Positions 1-7,708 of a stretch of DNA of 64,000 bases are shown here, one piece after another. The stretch lies in contig NZ_JAPDNR010000001.1 of NCBI RefSeq assembly GCF_025989125.1, positions 6,064,087 through 6,128,086 on the forward strand, read 5' to 3'. The position numbers and the translations under genes were made by a program. The notes under the pieces are model-generated. The model saw only the letters and a list, made by a program, of their open reading frames with translations. It was not told the DNA's origin and searched no databases. The stretch comes from Chitinophaga nivalis. GTDB taxonomy: Bacteria > Bacteroidota > Bacteroidia > Chitinophagales > Chitinophagaceae. Position 1 is the first letter of the stretch; the number at the start of each line of letters is the position of its first letter.

Positions 1-112
1 CTTCTTCGTGATGCATCGCATGGCCTTCGGCTTCTTTTTCAACGGTCTTCGGCTGGTTATTACAAGCGGCGGCCAATGCTATGCCGATCATCAAAATAGC
101 TATTCTTTTCAT
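1..112 (-). CDS. Lipoprotein N-terminus, His-rich (partial, runs off the left edge)
   Basis: The first 37 codons of a minus-strand gene starting at 112 are visible. They encode MKRIAILMIGIALAAAC, a short hydrophobic signal ending in a lipobox with the acylated Cys at residue 17, then a charged stretch ending GHAMHHEE. The protein is therefore probably a periplasm-facing lipoprotein, and its Met/His-rich segment would suit metal binding. It lies 12 bp downstream of the beta-barrel gene on the same strand and probably belongs to the same redox/copper-type operon. Too little is visible to name a family. Confidence 0.6.
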   Translation of the reverse strand, partial: MKRIAILMIGIALAAACNNQPKTVEKEAEGHAMHHEE

Positions 113-124
113 ACAGGTTATTGT

Positions 125-1048
125 TTAAAATAAATAAGTGACATGTACCATCGCCCGGTTGCCCGCTTTCACCCGCATATCTGCCAGTTGCTGCGATACG
201 ACCGGCTGAAAATTGCCGCCTATGGACATATTCTTCCAGGTCATTTCCACGCCGGTAGTCGCCAGCAGGGAATAACCGCCTGATACGTCCACGGAAAACC
301 GTTTGTTTTCTGTATCCTTCTGTGCTGTTTCATATAACATACCCGCGTTTGGCGCAATGGTAACGTTATCGGTAATACGAAACTTGTAATAAGCCAGCAC
401 ATTGGCGGTAAATTTATTACCATACTGATATTCGTACTGGTTGTTGGTATTCATTTTATAGCTCACGTTGGCATTGATGCCGAAATCCATCAACCGTACA
501 TCGTACATGGCATTCAGCGTAAAGTCGGTGCTGCCGGTACCCAGCTGGAAGCTGTTCGGGCTCTCCTCTCCCTCTTTCTTTTCCGTAGCTTCATAACGGC
601 CCGTAGGCGCCTTGATGCCACCACCTATCCACAGCGATTGTACCAGCAGTTTGCTGCCCACGGTCTGTTGTTTATCCAGTAACTGGTAATAACCGACAAC
701 AGCGATATCTCCCAACCCGCTTTTGCTGCTGTTGATACCCTGGTTGCTGCGGGCATTGAAATTCACCGGTACAAATGCCAGTACCCGGAAACGTTTACCG
801 ATATTCCATCCGCCCCATAATTCAGCCGTCTGGTAGGTTTCGTCGGTGGTCATGTAAGAAGTCTTTCCACCAGGTCCCAGGTGAGTACGCAGGGTTTTGT
901 ACTGGTACCGTAAGCCCACAAACCTTTTCTTAAAATCGGGTAAAATGCCGATGTAATAGCTACCTACACCGCAGCCACAGATATCGCAGGCGCGGGTTTC
1001 ATAGATACCGGTGATCACCAGCAATATTATCAGAAGTACTTTTTTCAT
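125..1048 (-). CDS. Outer-membrane beta-barrel protein with N-terminal CDICGCG motif
   Basis: This 307-residue protein has an N-terminal signal segment (residues 1-20) followed at once by CDICGCG (residues 21-27), three Cys that could bind a metal or a haem. The rest is alternating polar/aromatic beta-strand sequence with many Tyr, Asn and Gly and a C-terminal HVTYLF, as expected for an outer-membrane barrel of the 'transporter' type common in Bacteroidota. It is the penultimate visible gene of a minus-strand run with two di-haem peroxidases and two MbnP-like lipoproteins, so a role in moving or sensing a metal or redox partner at the outer membrane is plausible. No substrate can be read from the sequence. 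The start is the only Met before the signal peptide. Confidence 0.7.
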   Translation of the reverse strand: MKKVLLIILLVITGIYETRACDICGCGVGSYYIGILPDFKKRFVGLRYQYKTLRTHLGPGGKTSYMTTDETYQTAELWGGWNIGKRFRVLAFVPVNFNARSNQGINSSKSGLGDIAVVGYYQLLDKQQTVGSKLLVQSLWIGGGIKAPTGRYEATEKKEGEESPNSFQLGTGSTDFTLNAMYDVRLMDFGINANVSYKMNTNNQYEYQYGNKFTANVLAYYKFRITDNVTIAPNAGMLYETAQKDTENKRFSVDVSGGYSLLATTGVEMTWKNMSIGGNFQPVVSQQLADMRVKAGNRAMVHVTYLF

Positions 1049-1074
1049 CTTTCTTTTTTAATGATGTTGAAATG

Positions 1075-2115
1075 TTATTGTGCCTGTTCGGAAAACCGTT
1101 TGTCGGTAATGAATTTTTTATCGTTCAGGGTATTGAGAAATGCCAGTAATAATCGTTTATCCGTAGCCGTGAGGTCAATGCCCCGTTTACCATTCTTTTT
1201 CAGCAATGGATCCAGGGTAGGCATATCCTGTACTTCTGATGCATAATGGTCCAATACGCCATCCAGGGTATAAAAGCGGCCGTCATGCATGTAGGGCGCC
1301 GTGTATTGCAGATTTCTCAGGCTGGGCACCTTGAACTTGTATTTATCTGCCGGATTCAGGGTAATCGGATATCTGCCTTCATCATTGTTGGGGCCAATAC
1401 CGATCCCATTATTCCGGAAAGAATAATCACTGAACATGGGTTCTGTATGGCACGCACTGCATTTTTGCTGATAAATCGCATAACCTGCTTTTTCATCGGC
1501 AGTAAACGTAGCGCCTTCCCCGCGCACCACCTGGTCGTATTTGGCATCGGCACTCACCAGCATCACCATAAACTGCGACATCGCTTTCATCATACGTGCC
1601 GTGGTGATTTCCTCCGTACCAAAAGCCTTCTTAAACAATGCCGGATATTGCGGGTGTGCCCGCAGTTTGTTTAATACATTATCCAGCTTTTCATCCATCT
1701 CTACCGGGTTGGTAATGGGGGCTATCGGCTGCAGGTCCAGGTCGAATACCCCACCATCCAGCATATAGGAAGGCTGCCACGCCAGGTTCATCATAGGTGG
1801 CGCATTCCGGCTGCCTAAGCGGTCGTCGATACCATGACTGACATCGTGCCCGTGATGGGTGAAAGCGGAGGTTTGTATATGGCAATCCCCGCAGGAAATG
1901 GTGTTGTTGCGTGATAGCCGGGGTTCATAAAACAGTTTACGTCCCAGTTCAAAACCTGCCTGTGTAATCTGGTTGGCATCCAGTTTATATACCGGCGCCG
2001 GAAAGTTGGCCGGCTGCCGGAAGCCTACAAATGCCGCTACCAGCTCGCCGCCCTTACTGCAGGCATATAAAGTGATGATCATTCCTACTATCGCTATCCA
2101 ATGTCGTTTACCCAT
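1075..2115 (-). CDS. Di-haem cytochrome c peroxidase, MauG/MbnH-like (copy 1)
   Basis: This 346-residue lipoprotein (lipobox LYAC near residue 19) has two c-type haem motifs, CGDCH in the N-terminal half and CSACH in the C-terminal half, as in bacterial cytochrome c peroxidases and the MauG/MbnH group. The family motifs LGRKLFYEPRLS and LRNLQYTAPYMHDGR are present. In this family the two haems pass electrons and either reduce peroxide or oxidise a partner protein through a bis-Fe(IV) state. The gene follows an MbnP-like gene by 18 bp on the same strand. MbnH is known to oxidise a Trp of MbnP to kynurenine, so that partner is the likely substrate. It would act in the periplasm, tethered to a membrane. 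Confidence 0.88.
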   Translation of the reverse strand: MGKRHWIAIVGMIITLYACSKGGELVAAFVGFRQPANFPAPVYKLDANQITQAGFELGRKLFYEPRLSRNNTISCGDCHIQTSAFTHHGHDVSHGIDDRLGSRNAPPMMNLAWQPSYMLDGGVFDLDLQPIAPITNPVEMDEKLDNVLNKLRAHPQYPALFKKAFGTEEITTARMMKAMSQFMVMLVSADAKYDQVVRGEGATFTADEKAGYAIYQQKCSACHTEPMFSDYSFRNNGIGIGPNNDEGRYPITLNPADKYKFKVPSLRNLQYTAPYMHDGRFYTLDGVLDHYASEVQDMPTLDPLLKKNGKRGIDLTATDKRLLLAFLNTLNDKKFITDKRFSEQAQ

Positions 2116-2133
2116 AACTGTTATATTTTAGGA

Positions 2134-2955
2134 TTAGTTCTCTGTATGATCATGTGAAAACATGCTCGCGTAGTTGTTGGCCACATTGACACTGAAATCA
2201 CTGAACATAACAGTAGGGTTGTTTTTGATGCTGACGTTGGTACCTCCGTTGAACATTTTCAGGATATCCACCATCAGGTGTACATTGGCCGCTCTTCCCT
2301 GCCGTACTTTCGGTATACCGCCGGCGTTGAGATCAATATGGATGGTTTTGATATTGTTGATGGTAGCAGCAGCATAGCCACCGAAGCCGCCGATGTGATA
2401 ACGGAATTTCCGCTGACCGCTGGGATCTACCGGTGCAGCTGCTGCCGTACCTTCCATTTTAAAGAAAATGTAGCCGCTGTTCCAACCCCAGTACATGCCG
2501 TCATCCATGCCGCTGGAAGGATCCAGTACGCCGGTACGTTTGCTGATATCCATGGTGCTGCGCAGGCTATCTACCCCCAGTACAAAACTCAATCCGGTAT
2601 ACTCCCCTTCCGGTACCTGTACTTTCACAAACTGGGAAGCACCATCCGCTTCTGATACCAGGAAATAACTTTCTTCCTGTGGTACCGTATAGGTCTGACC
2701 GGCAGCATTGGTCACGCGGATATTGCTGACATAATATTTCAACAGGCCTACGCTGAATGTTTCACCAACCGCGTTGGTATAGGTACCTGTATTGAGCTGC
2801 AGATTTTTAGCGCCGGCGATATTGTCGAACTGTATGGACAAGGTGGCTTTCTGCCCGCTGTCTGCTGCTGGTTTCACGTCATCTTTTTTACAGGATGCCA
2901 GGGTACATGCAATACCTGTGGCCAGTAGTCCGATTTTTTTTATCAGTTGCATCAT
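2134..2955 (-). CDS. MbnP-like periplasmic lipoprotein (copy 1)
   Basis: This 273-residue protein starts with a lipoprotein signal (LASC, Cys about residue 22) and carries the MbnP-type beta fold: LSIQFDNIAG near the N-terminus, LKYYVSNIRV, a central MYWGWNSGYIFFKMEG block and a C-terminal VDILKMFNGG. The WxW of the central block is the kind of Trp that MbnH oxidises to kynurenine in methanobactin operons to build a copper site. That chemistry is known for the family and is inferred here. The gene sits between two di-haem peroxidase genes, 15 bp after one and 18 bp before the other. The C-terminus ends FSHDHTEN, giving extra His for metal binding. No methanobactin precursor is visible nearby. 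Confidence 0.85.
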   Translation of the reverse strand: MMQLIKKIGLLATGIACTLASCKKDDVKPAADSGQKATLSIQFDNIAGAKNLQLNTGTYTNAVGETFSVGLLKYYVSNIRVTNAAGQTYTVPQEESYFLVSEADGASQFVKVQVPEGEYTGLSFVLGVDSLRSTMDISKRTGVLDPSSGMDDGMYWGWNSGYIFFKMEGTAAAAPVDPSGQRKFRYHIGGFGGYAAATINNIKTIHIDLNAGGIPKVRQGRAANVHLMVDILKMFNGGTNVSIKNNPTVMFSDFSVNVANNYASMFSHDHTEN

Positions 2956-2970
2956 ATTACTTTTTTGGTT

Positions 2971-4011
2971 TTACCAGGGAATGGGTGCACCCAATTCCCG
3001 GCGGGTAATAAATTGTTCGTCTGTTAGCGTATGCAGGAAAGCGAGGATGGCCGCTTTTTCCTGTTTATCCAGGTGTAACCCTCCCGATAGCTGCGCATCT
3101 GTGGTGATGCCGGGCTGTATACCGTCACTATAATGATCCAGTACGGCTGTCAGGTCCGGTAAACGGCCATCGTGCATATACGGGGCCGTATACACGAGAT
3201 TACGCAGGGTGGGTGTCCGGTACTTCCCCAGATCCGCTGCTGCGTAGGTAACGCGGTAGCGGCCCTGGAACAGGCCTTCTTCGGCGGTATTGGTAAAATC
3301 CCGGTCTAACCCGTTGTTATGGTATTGCTGATCCGTAAATAAGGCGCCTGCGTGGCAACGGTTGCAGTGGCGGGCCACCAGCTGTAATCCCTGCTGTTCC
3401 TGTACGTTGAGTGTAGCTGTACCACGGAGATATTGATCATAGCGGCTGTTGCCGGAGATCAGGGTACGCTGGAACTGTGCCAGCGCCTTTACCACATCTG
3501 TCGCCCGGATATCGCGCTGAAACACCTTGTTGAACAGCGATACATAGGCAGGCACCGCCTTTAACTCCTGCACCAGCGTTTCCAGGTCCTGCCCCATTTC
3601 ATCGGGATGCGTGAGCGGGCCAAATGCCTGGGATTCCAGGTTGGTGGCGCCGCCATCCCAGAAGAGGCCATTAACCGCCCAGGCCAGGTTCATCAACGTG
3701 GGTGCATGCCGGGATAACCGTTTGCCCGAAACACCTGCCCTGCTGAGGGCTTCGCCGTCTGAAAAGGCCAGCTCCGGCCGGTGGCAGGTAGCGCAGGAGA
3801 GCTGGTTGTTGCCCGATAAGCGGGTATCATAGAACAGCTGCCGTCCCAATGCAATACCATCAGGACTAAGTGGATTATCCGGTGTTGCCGGCAACGCCGG
3901 GAAACCGGCAGGCACCGACAGGATCGCCGCAGGAATAACTTCCTCCGCCTCCCGCCTGCAAGCCAGCCATAACGGCAGCAACAGCGCTATATAGCATACC
4001 TTTTTACGCAT
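2971..4011 (-). CDS. Di-haem cytochrome c peroxidase, MauG/MbnH-like (copy 2)
   Basis: This second 346-residue di-haem peroxidase has the lipobox LWLAC near residue 18 and haem motifs CATCH and CNRCH. It shares LGRQLFYDTRLSG, APTLMNLAW and LRNLVYTAPYMHDGR with the neighbouring copy, so the two are paralogues of equal length, but they differ enough to look like an old duplication. The gene starts 5 bp after the stop of an MbnP-like gene (4017-4808), which makes the pair translationally close and points to that protein as partner. It is expected in the periplasm on a lipid anchor. Peroxide detoxification by a simple cytochrome c peroxidase is the alternative role. Confidence 0.88.
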   Translation of the reverse strand: MRKKVCYIALLLPLWLACRREAEEVIPAAILSVPAGFPALPATPDNPLSPDGIALGRQLFYDTRLSGNNQLSCATCHRPELAFSDGEALSRAGVSGKRLSRHAPTLMNLAWAVNGLFWDGGATNLESQAFGPLTHPDEMGQDLETLVQELKAVPAYVSLFNKVFQRDIRATDVVKALAQFQRTLISGNSRYDQYLRGTATLNVQEQQGLQLVARHCNRCHAGALFTDQQYHNNGLDRDFTNTAEEGLFQGRYRVTYAAADLGKYRTPTLRNLVYTAPYMHDGRLPDLTAVLDHYSDGIQPGITTDAQLSGGLHLDKQEKAAILAFLHTLTDEQFITRRELGAPIPW

Positions 4012-4016
4012 CCGGA

Positions 4017-4808
4017 TTACTTCGTATTGACTGGCATCAGTTGAATAGCCTTGGTACCGTAGTTATCAGCCACCTGTTTCATTTCTGCCGGCTGTGCGGC
4101 GCCGATACGCGGTGTTTTCATCAGGTCTACGCCAGCGATGATTTTTGCGACATCTACCTGGAAGGTAATGCTACCTGATTGTTGCTCATTCACCACCAGT
4201 GGCGCCGGCAGGTCTGTTTGCAACGTTCTGTAATTGGTATTGAGACCTGTTTCTACGGATAATGCTACCGGCGCTGCACCAGACAGGATGCTGCCTTTCA
4301 GGGAAGAGAACAGGTAGCTGGTATGCCACATCCAGGAGATGTTGGTCATGCCGTTGAGCTGCGATAACTCACCCGCCTGCAGGCTCAGGTTATCATTATA
4401 GGTAGCATCCACGCCAATAGAAAAAATGACCCGGCGGTAGGTACCGGCTGGTACATCCCGTAGTTCCACCGTCTCGCGTTTACGGGCCGGATAGGTATAC
4501 TTTCCGTCCTGAATGGAAATGGCCGCATTTTCTTCCAGCAGGAAATAGGCGGATGGTACTTTCCAGGTGGTACCCTGCTCATTTACCAGGGCGATGTTAC
4601 TCACCCAGTAGCGCAACTGGCTAAAGCTGTATTTGGTATCGTTGATGGTAAATTCCTTGTTCAGGGCAAAGTCTTCATTGCCTACCCGGGCATCAAAGGT
4701 GAGCGTTGTTTGTCCTTTGGTATTACCGGTAGCTGGCGTTGTTGTATCATTTTTGCTGCAGGCCGCGCATAACAAAGCCATGGCGGATAGTGTCAAAATA
4801 AATTTCAT
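4017..4808 (-). CDS. MbnP-like periplasmic lipoprotein (copy 2)
   Basis: This 263-residue lipoprotein (LCAAC, Cys about residue 17) has the same order of blocks as copy 1: LTFDARVGNEDF, LRYWVSNIALVN, a central ISWMWHTSYLFSSLKGS and a C-terminal FQVDVAKIIAG. The central WMW keeps the Trp pair expected of an MbnP substrate. It is the first gene of the second MbnP/peroxidase pair. Its start codon is 15 bp from an ATTCC-aacc-GGAAT inverted repeat (4823-4836) that could be an operator. The His/Asp-rich tail of copy 1 is missing here, so the two proteins may bind metal differently. Confidence 0.83.
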   Translation of the reverse strand: MKFILTLSAMALLCAACSKNDTTTPATGNTKGQTTLTFDARVGNEDFALNKEFTINDTKYSFSQLRYWVSNIALVNEQGTTWKVPSAYFLLEENAAISIQDGKYTYPARKRETVELRDVPAGTYRRVIFSIGVDATYNDNLSLQAGELSQLNGMTNISWMWHTSYLFSSLKGSILSGAAPVALSVETGLNTNYRTLQTDLPAPLVVNEQQSGSITFQVDVAKIIAGVDLMKTPRIGAAQPAEMKQVADNYGTKAIQLMPVNTK

Positions 4809-4902
4809 AAATATTGTTTAGGATTCCAACCGGAATATATGGGCAATAGCAAGCCATCTCCCCTGCAAAGCAGGACAGGCAGGTACAGACACAGTGCATC
4901 TG

Positions 4903-4936
4903 TTTTGTATGACACCCTGTTAGGGTGCATACAAAA
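4903..4936. promoter_or_regulatory. Long near-perfect palindrome between the Cys-rich gene and the MbnP gene
   Basis: TTTTGTATG-a-CACCCT, loop GTT, then AGGGTGCATACAAAA forms a 15-bp stem with one bulged A. It lies 89 bp past the stop of the 5026-5403 gene and 95 bp before the MbnP start. It has no U-run after the stem on the minus strand, so it could be a weak terminator, an attenuator or a repressor operator. Confidence 0.45.
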
Positions 4937-5025
4937 GAAAATAGCATACCTGATTACCCGATTACTACGGCGTAGCAATGCGGTAACGAAATGGTCAATA
5001 CATCATGAAAAATAATGGCAGGAGA

Positions 5026-5403
5026 TTAGCTGGCTATCGGCGGACGAAACAGCCCGGAAGGTTGATCTACAGGCATGCCCATGGCATCCGGAGATAAAGG
5101 ATGGTGAAGGGTTGCGGCCAAAGGAGGAACCGGCAACAGGTCGTCTGCAGGCGGACAAAAAATTTCCACCTTATTATCCGCTTTCCGCTCAGGGTTTTCC
5201 TGGCTTCTGCGGTCCTCTTCTTTTAATTGTTTTTTCAGGTGACATTTACCATTACAATGCAGCTGTGGTTTATCGCGGTTGATACACAGATTTTTTGCAA
5301 TGTAGCTCTGATTCAGGTAGTAGTCGAGCATCACAACATAACGGCCTGAGAGCTGGCAAACCCAGATCAGCATGAACATTACCGTTATCAGTTGTTTCCG
5401 CAT
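5026..5403 (-). CDS. Small Cys-rich secreted or membrane-anchored protein
   Basis: This 125-residue protein starts with a hydrophobic segment (residues 5-20) and carries a compact Cys block, YIAKNLCINRDKPQLHCNGKC, followed by HLKKQLKEE and a Pro-rich tail with one more Cys. Small proteins of this shape, with LCxNxxKPxxxCxGKC, recur in Bacteroidota and often sit beside copper or haem uptake genes, although I know no proven function. It is the first gene upstream of the two MbnP/peroxidase pairs on the same strand, 217 bp away, and has its own promoter-like sequence at 5430-5457. A role in metal or haem binding is an inference from the Cys pattern and the neighbours. Confidence 0.62.
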   Translation of the reverse strand: MRKQLITVMFMLIWVCQLSGRYVVMLDYYLNQSYIAKNLCINRDKPQLHCNGKCHLKKQLKEEDRRSQENPERKADNKVEIFCPPADDLLPVPPLAATLHHPLSPDAMGMPVDQPSGLFRPPIAS

Positions 5404-5822
5404 TCTTTATCAGATTGTTAAAAGTGCTGCAAAGTTATTGATTAAAGGTTACTTCAACAACAACTATTACGAATAAGTTTACGAAAATCAAGATTCATAC
5501 ATAGGAAGAAAAAATAACAGGTATTCATCTCCCGATAGCGAAACATATCTGACAAAAACAGTATTTTCACTCCAGGCAGCATCGGGCTTCTACCCTTGCG
5601 AAGCCGCTTGTCCGGTGCCCTATCAGTGGCGTATGATCATTTATGGCGCCGGTACCGCAACGAAAGACATTTTTATCATTGGAACTATCCAGCTGCATCA
5701 CTACTACACAAACACAAATCGTATAGTGGTCACCGTTATATATCATCAACATAAAAACGGGTATGTTGTAAAAGGTAACTGCAGCTACTTTCCCTGTTTT
5801 CACCTTACAAAAAAACAAACCA
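5404..5822. other. Intergenic region between divergent genes
   Basis: This 419-bp stretch separates the minus-strand Cys-rich gene from the plus-strand AraC gene and should hold both promoters. A Bacteroidota-type promoter reads towards the minus gene at 5430-5457. I found no convincing TAnnTTTG box towards the AraC gene. The short plus-strand reading frame at 5615-5848 overlaps the AraC start and has no gene-like features. Confidence 0.5.
5430..5457 (-). promoter_or_regulatory. Bacteroidota-type promoter for the Cys-rich gene
   Basis: On the minus strand the sequence reads TTG, 17 nt, TAACTTTG, which matches the Flavobacterium/Bacteroides consensus TTG-N17-23-TAnnTTTG. The -7 box ends at 5430, so transcription would start close to 5423, about 20 nt before the start codon at 5403. 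Confidence 0.55.
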
Positions 5823-6812
5823 ATGGCACTAAAAATATATGCACATGAGTTTGAAGAAATACTATACGAAAGCAAGTCTGCCGACTATCAGCTCACCACA
5901 GATGAAAATGTGCGGGAAGAAACCATTCGTTCTGCCAGTGCGTTGGGTAGTGGCAGCTATCAGCGTATATACCTGGATAACATAACCATCGGTTATGGCC
6001 AGGCCCATCTTGCAGACAACCTGTTGTTGCATTATGAAGCAGACCATGCCACCGTAGAAATGCACTTTAACCTGTCTGGCAGCAGTCTGACAACTGACCG
6101 GCACCTGCAGCACCCGCTGGCATTCCAACATCATCAACATAATATTGTATACGGCCCTTCCTTCAAAGGCCGGGTGGAATGGGGACAACAACAGCCGCTG
6201 GAACTGTTTGAAGTAAATATGGCGCCGGCATTTTTCCACCGGCATATCGCTAATGGTCCCGGCCTCCTCCATGCTTTCGGAAAAAAGATCGATCAGGCTA
6301 TTCCTGCGCTGTTATGTAATCATAATCTGGTGATTACGCCCCAGATGCTGATGGTGATCAAATCCATCATTCACTGTCCCCGTACCGGTATTTTTAAACA
6401 GCTGCTGATAGAAGGGAAAGTATTGGAATTACTCCTGTTGCAACTGGAGCAGTTTACCAGCCACGACTGCCGTGCTTTCTGCTCCCTGAAAAAAACAGAC
6501 ATCGATAAAATATATCAGGCCCGGGACATCATCGCGTCGCGCCCCCATGCCCCCTGTTCGCTGCTGGATCTGGCGCAGCTGATCGGCACCAATGAGTTTA
6601 CGCTGAAAAAAGGATTTAAGGAAATATTTGGTACCACCGTATTCGGGTATCTGCAGGAGATAAAAATGGAACAGGCACACAGAATGATCCTGGAGGGGAA
6701 AAATATCAATGAGGTAGCGGATTTCACAGGATACAAACATCATTCCCACTTCACTGCCGCCTTTAAACGAAAATTCGGATTAGCGCCCGGCAAACTGAAA
6801 CAAAACAGATAA
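5823..6812 (+). CDS. AraC-family transcriptional regulator
   Basis: This 329-residue protein has a C-terminal AraC/XylS double helix-turn-helix (about residues 230-325). The first helix pair lies around LLDLAQLIGTNEFTLKKGFK and the second around NEVADFTGYKHHSHFTAAFK, ending in the usual KFGLAPGKLK. The N-terminal 220 residues resemble the PchR-like sensor part found in Bacteroidota AraC proteins, with no recognisable ligand pocket. It is transcribed away from the redox locus and converges on TerC. It shares overall architecture and C-terminal motifs with the AraC protein at 29080-30078, so they are paralogues. It may control the adjacent metal/redox genes; that is inference from position. Confidence 0.88.
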   Translation: MALKIYAHEFEEILYESKSADYQLTTDENVREETIRSASALGSGSYQRIYLDNITIGYGQAHLADNLLLHYEADHATVEMHFNLSGSSLTTDRHLQHPLAFQHHQHNIVYGPSFKGRVEWGQQQPLELFEVNMAPAFFHRHIANGPGLLHAFGKKIDQAIPALLCNHNLVITPQMLMVIKSIIHCPRTGIFKQLLIEGKVLELLLLQLEQFTSHDCRAFCSLKKTDIDKIYQARDIIASRPHAPCSLLDLAQLIGTNEFTLKKGFKEIFGTTVFGYLQEIKMEQAHRMILEGKNINEVADFTGYKHHSHFTAAFKRKFGLAPGKLKQNR

Positions 6813-6825
6813 TGCCTGTAAACAG

Positions 6826-6871
6826 CTACGCATTTCCCTGCAGCGATGATCAGCTGCCGGAAAATGCGTAG
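6826..6871. terminator. Hairpin between convergent AraC and terC genes
   Basis: CTACGCATTTCC pairs with GGAAAATGCGTAG (one bulge) around an inner CAGC/GCTG stem. It fills the 77-bp gap between the two convergent stops, so it probably ends transcripts from both sides. The T-tails are modest (TACAATATTTATAT on the plus side). Confidence 0.5.
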
Positions 6872-6889
6872 TACAATATTTATATCGCC

Positions 6890-7675
6890 TTATTTCTCAG
6901 CGGCTATACTTTTCTTCGGGTAGTTGAAAAGTACAGAAGTGACAATAGGTACGACGAAGATGGCTACTGTTAAAATAGACGTGAGTACATCTGCCTGAGA
7001 ACTTTCCAGGAAATGGGTCAGCGGAGATTCCGGGAAGAAGTGTTCATAAATAGACAGGCTCAGTTTCAGCCCCAGGATACCGATCACCACAAAGGCAGCC
7101 GTTTCCAGGAAAGTATAGCGGGTCATCAGTTTCACAAAAGCCTGCGCCACAAAACGCATGGCGAGGATACCAATAAATACGCCCAAACAAACCAGCAGAA
7201 TATTATCTGTAAATGCCACAGCCGCGAAAATATTATCGATCGAAAATGCCATATCCATTAGCTCCACCAACGCCACGGTAGCCCAGAAAGGTCCGATAGC
7301 ACCAACGGTAGCCTTATATAGCCAGTTCTTGCCTTTGTCGATAGACTCCTCTTCTTTTTCTTCCTGGCCGGCCGCACGTTTTTCTTTCCACCAGCTGAAC
7401 ACCAGGTACAACAGGTACAAACCACCAACGGGTTTAAGCCACCAGATCTTAATCAGGAAGGAAGCGAACAGCATAGCCAGACCCCGGAATAAATAAGCGC
7501 CGAAGATACCCCATTTCAAAGCGCGGTCACGTTGCTTTTCCGGCAGATCCATTACCATAGTAGCTAATACCGCTGCATTATCTACCGATAAAAGACTTTC
7601 AATGATCACCAGATTTCCTACGACAATTGCCGATGGTATAGGGTTGTCGATAATTTGTTGAATTAACTCATTCAT
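6890..7675 (-). CDS. terC: TerC-family integral membrane protein
   Basis: This 261-residue protein has about seven hydrophobic helices and the two acidic membrane motifs of TerC, ESLLSVDNAA (residues 26-35) and MDMAFSIDNIFAAVAF in the middle. A charged loop, KEKRAAGQEEKEEESIDKGK, lies between. TerC/Alx proteins are thought to move or sense divalent metals such as manganese and to anchor Ter protein complexes at the membrane. The gene is last in the ter-type operon, 33 bp after the kinase gene. Its position with TerD, TerY, kinase and PP2C genes argues for the stress-complex role over a housekeeping Alx role. Start at ATG 7675. Confidence 0.9.
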   Translation of the reverse strand: MNELIQQIIDNPIPSAIVVGNLVIIESLLSVDNAAVLATMVMDLPEKQRDRALKWGIFGAYLFRGLAMLFASFLIKIWWLKPVGGLYLLYLVFSWWKEKRAAGQEEKEEESIDKGKNWLYKATVGAIGPFWATVALVELMDMAFSIDNIFAAVAFTDNILLVCLGVFIGILAMRFVAQAFVKLMTRYTFLETAAFVVIGILGLKLSLSIYEHFFPESPLTHFLESSQADVLTSILTVAIFVVPIVTSVLFNYPKKSIAAEK

Positions 7676-7708
7676 TTTTCTTGGCTGTTTTTATATATAG
7701 GTTTGTTT

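Noticed and set aside
5615..5848. 77-codon plus-strand reading frame before the AraC gene
   Set aside because: It overlaps the AraC start in another frame and has no recognisable features.
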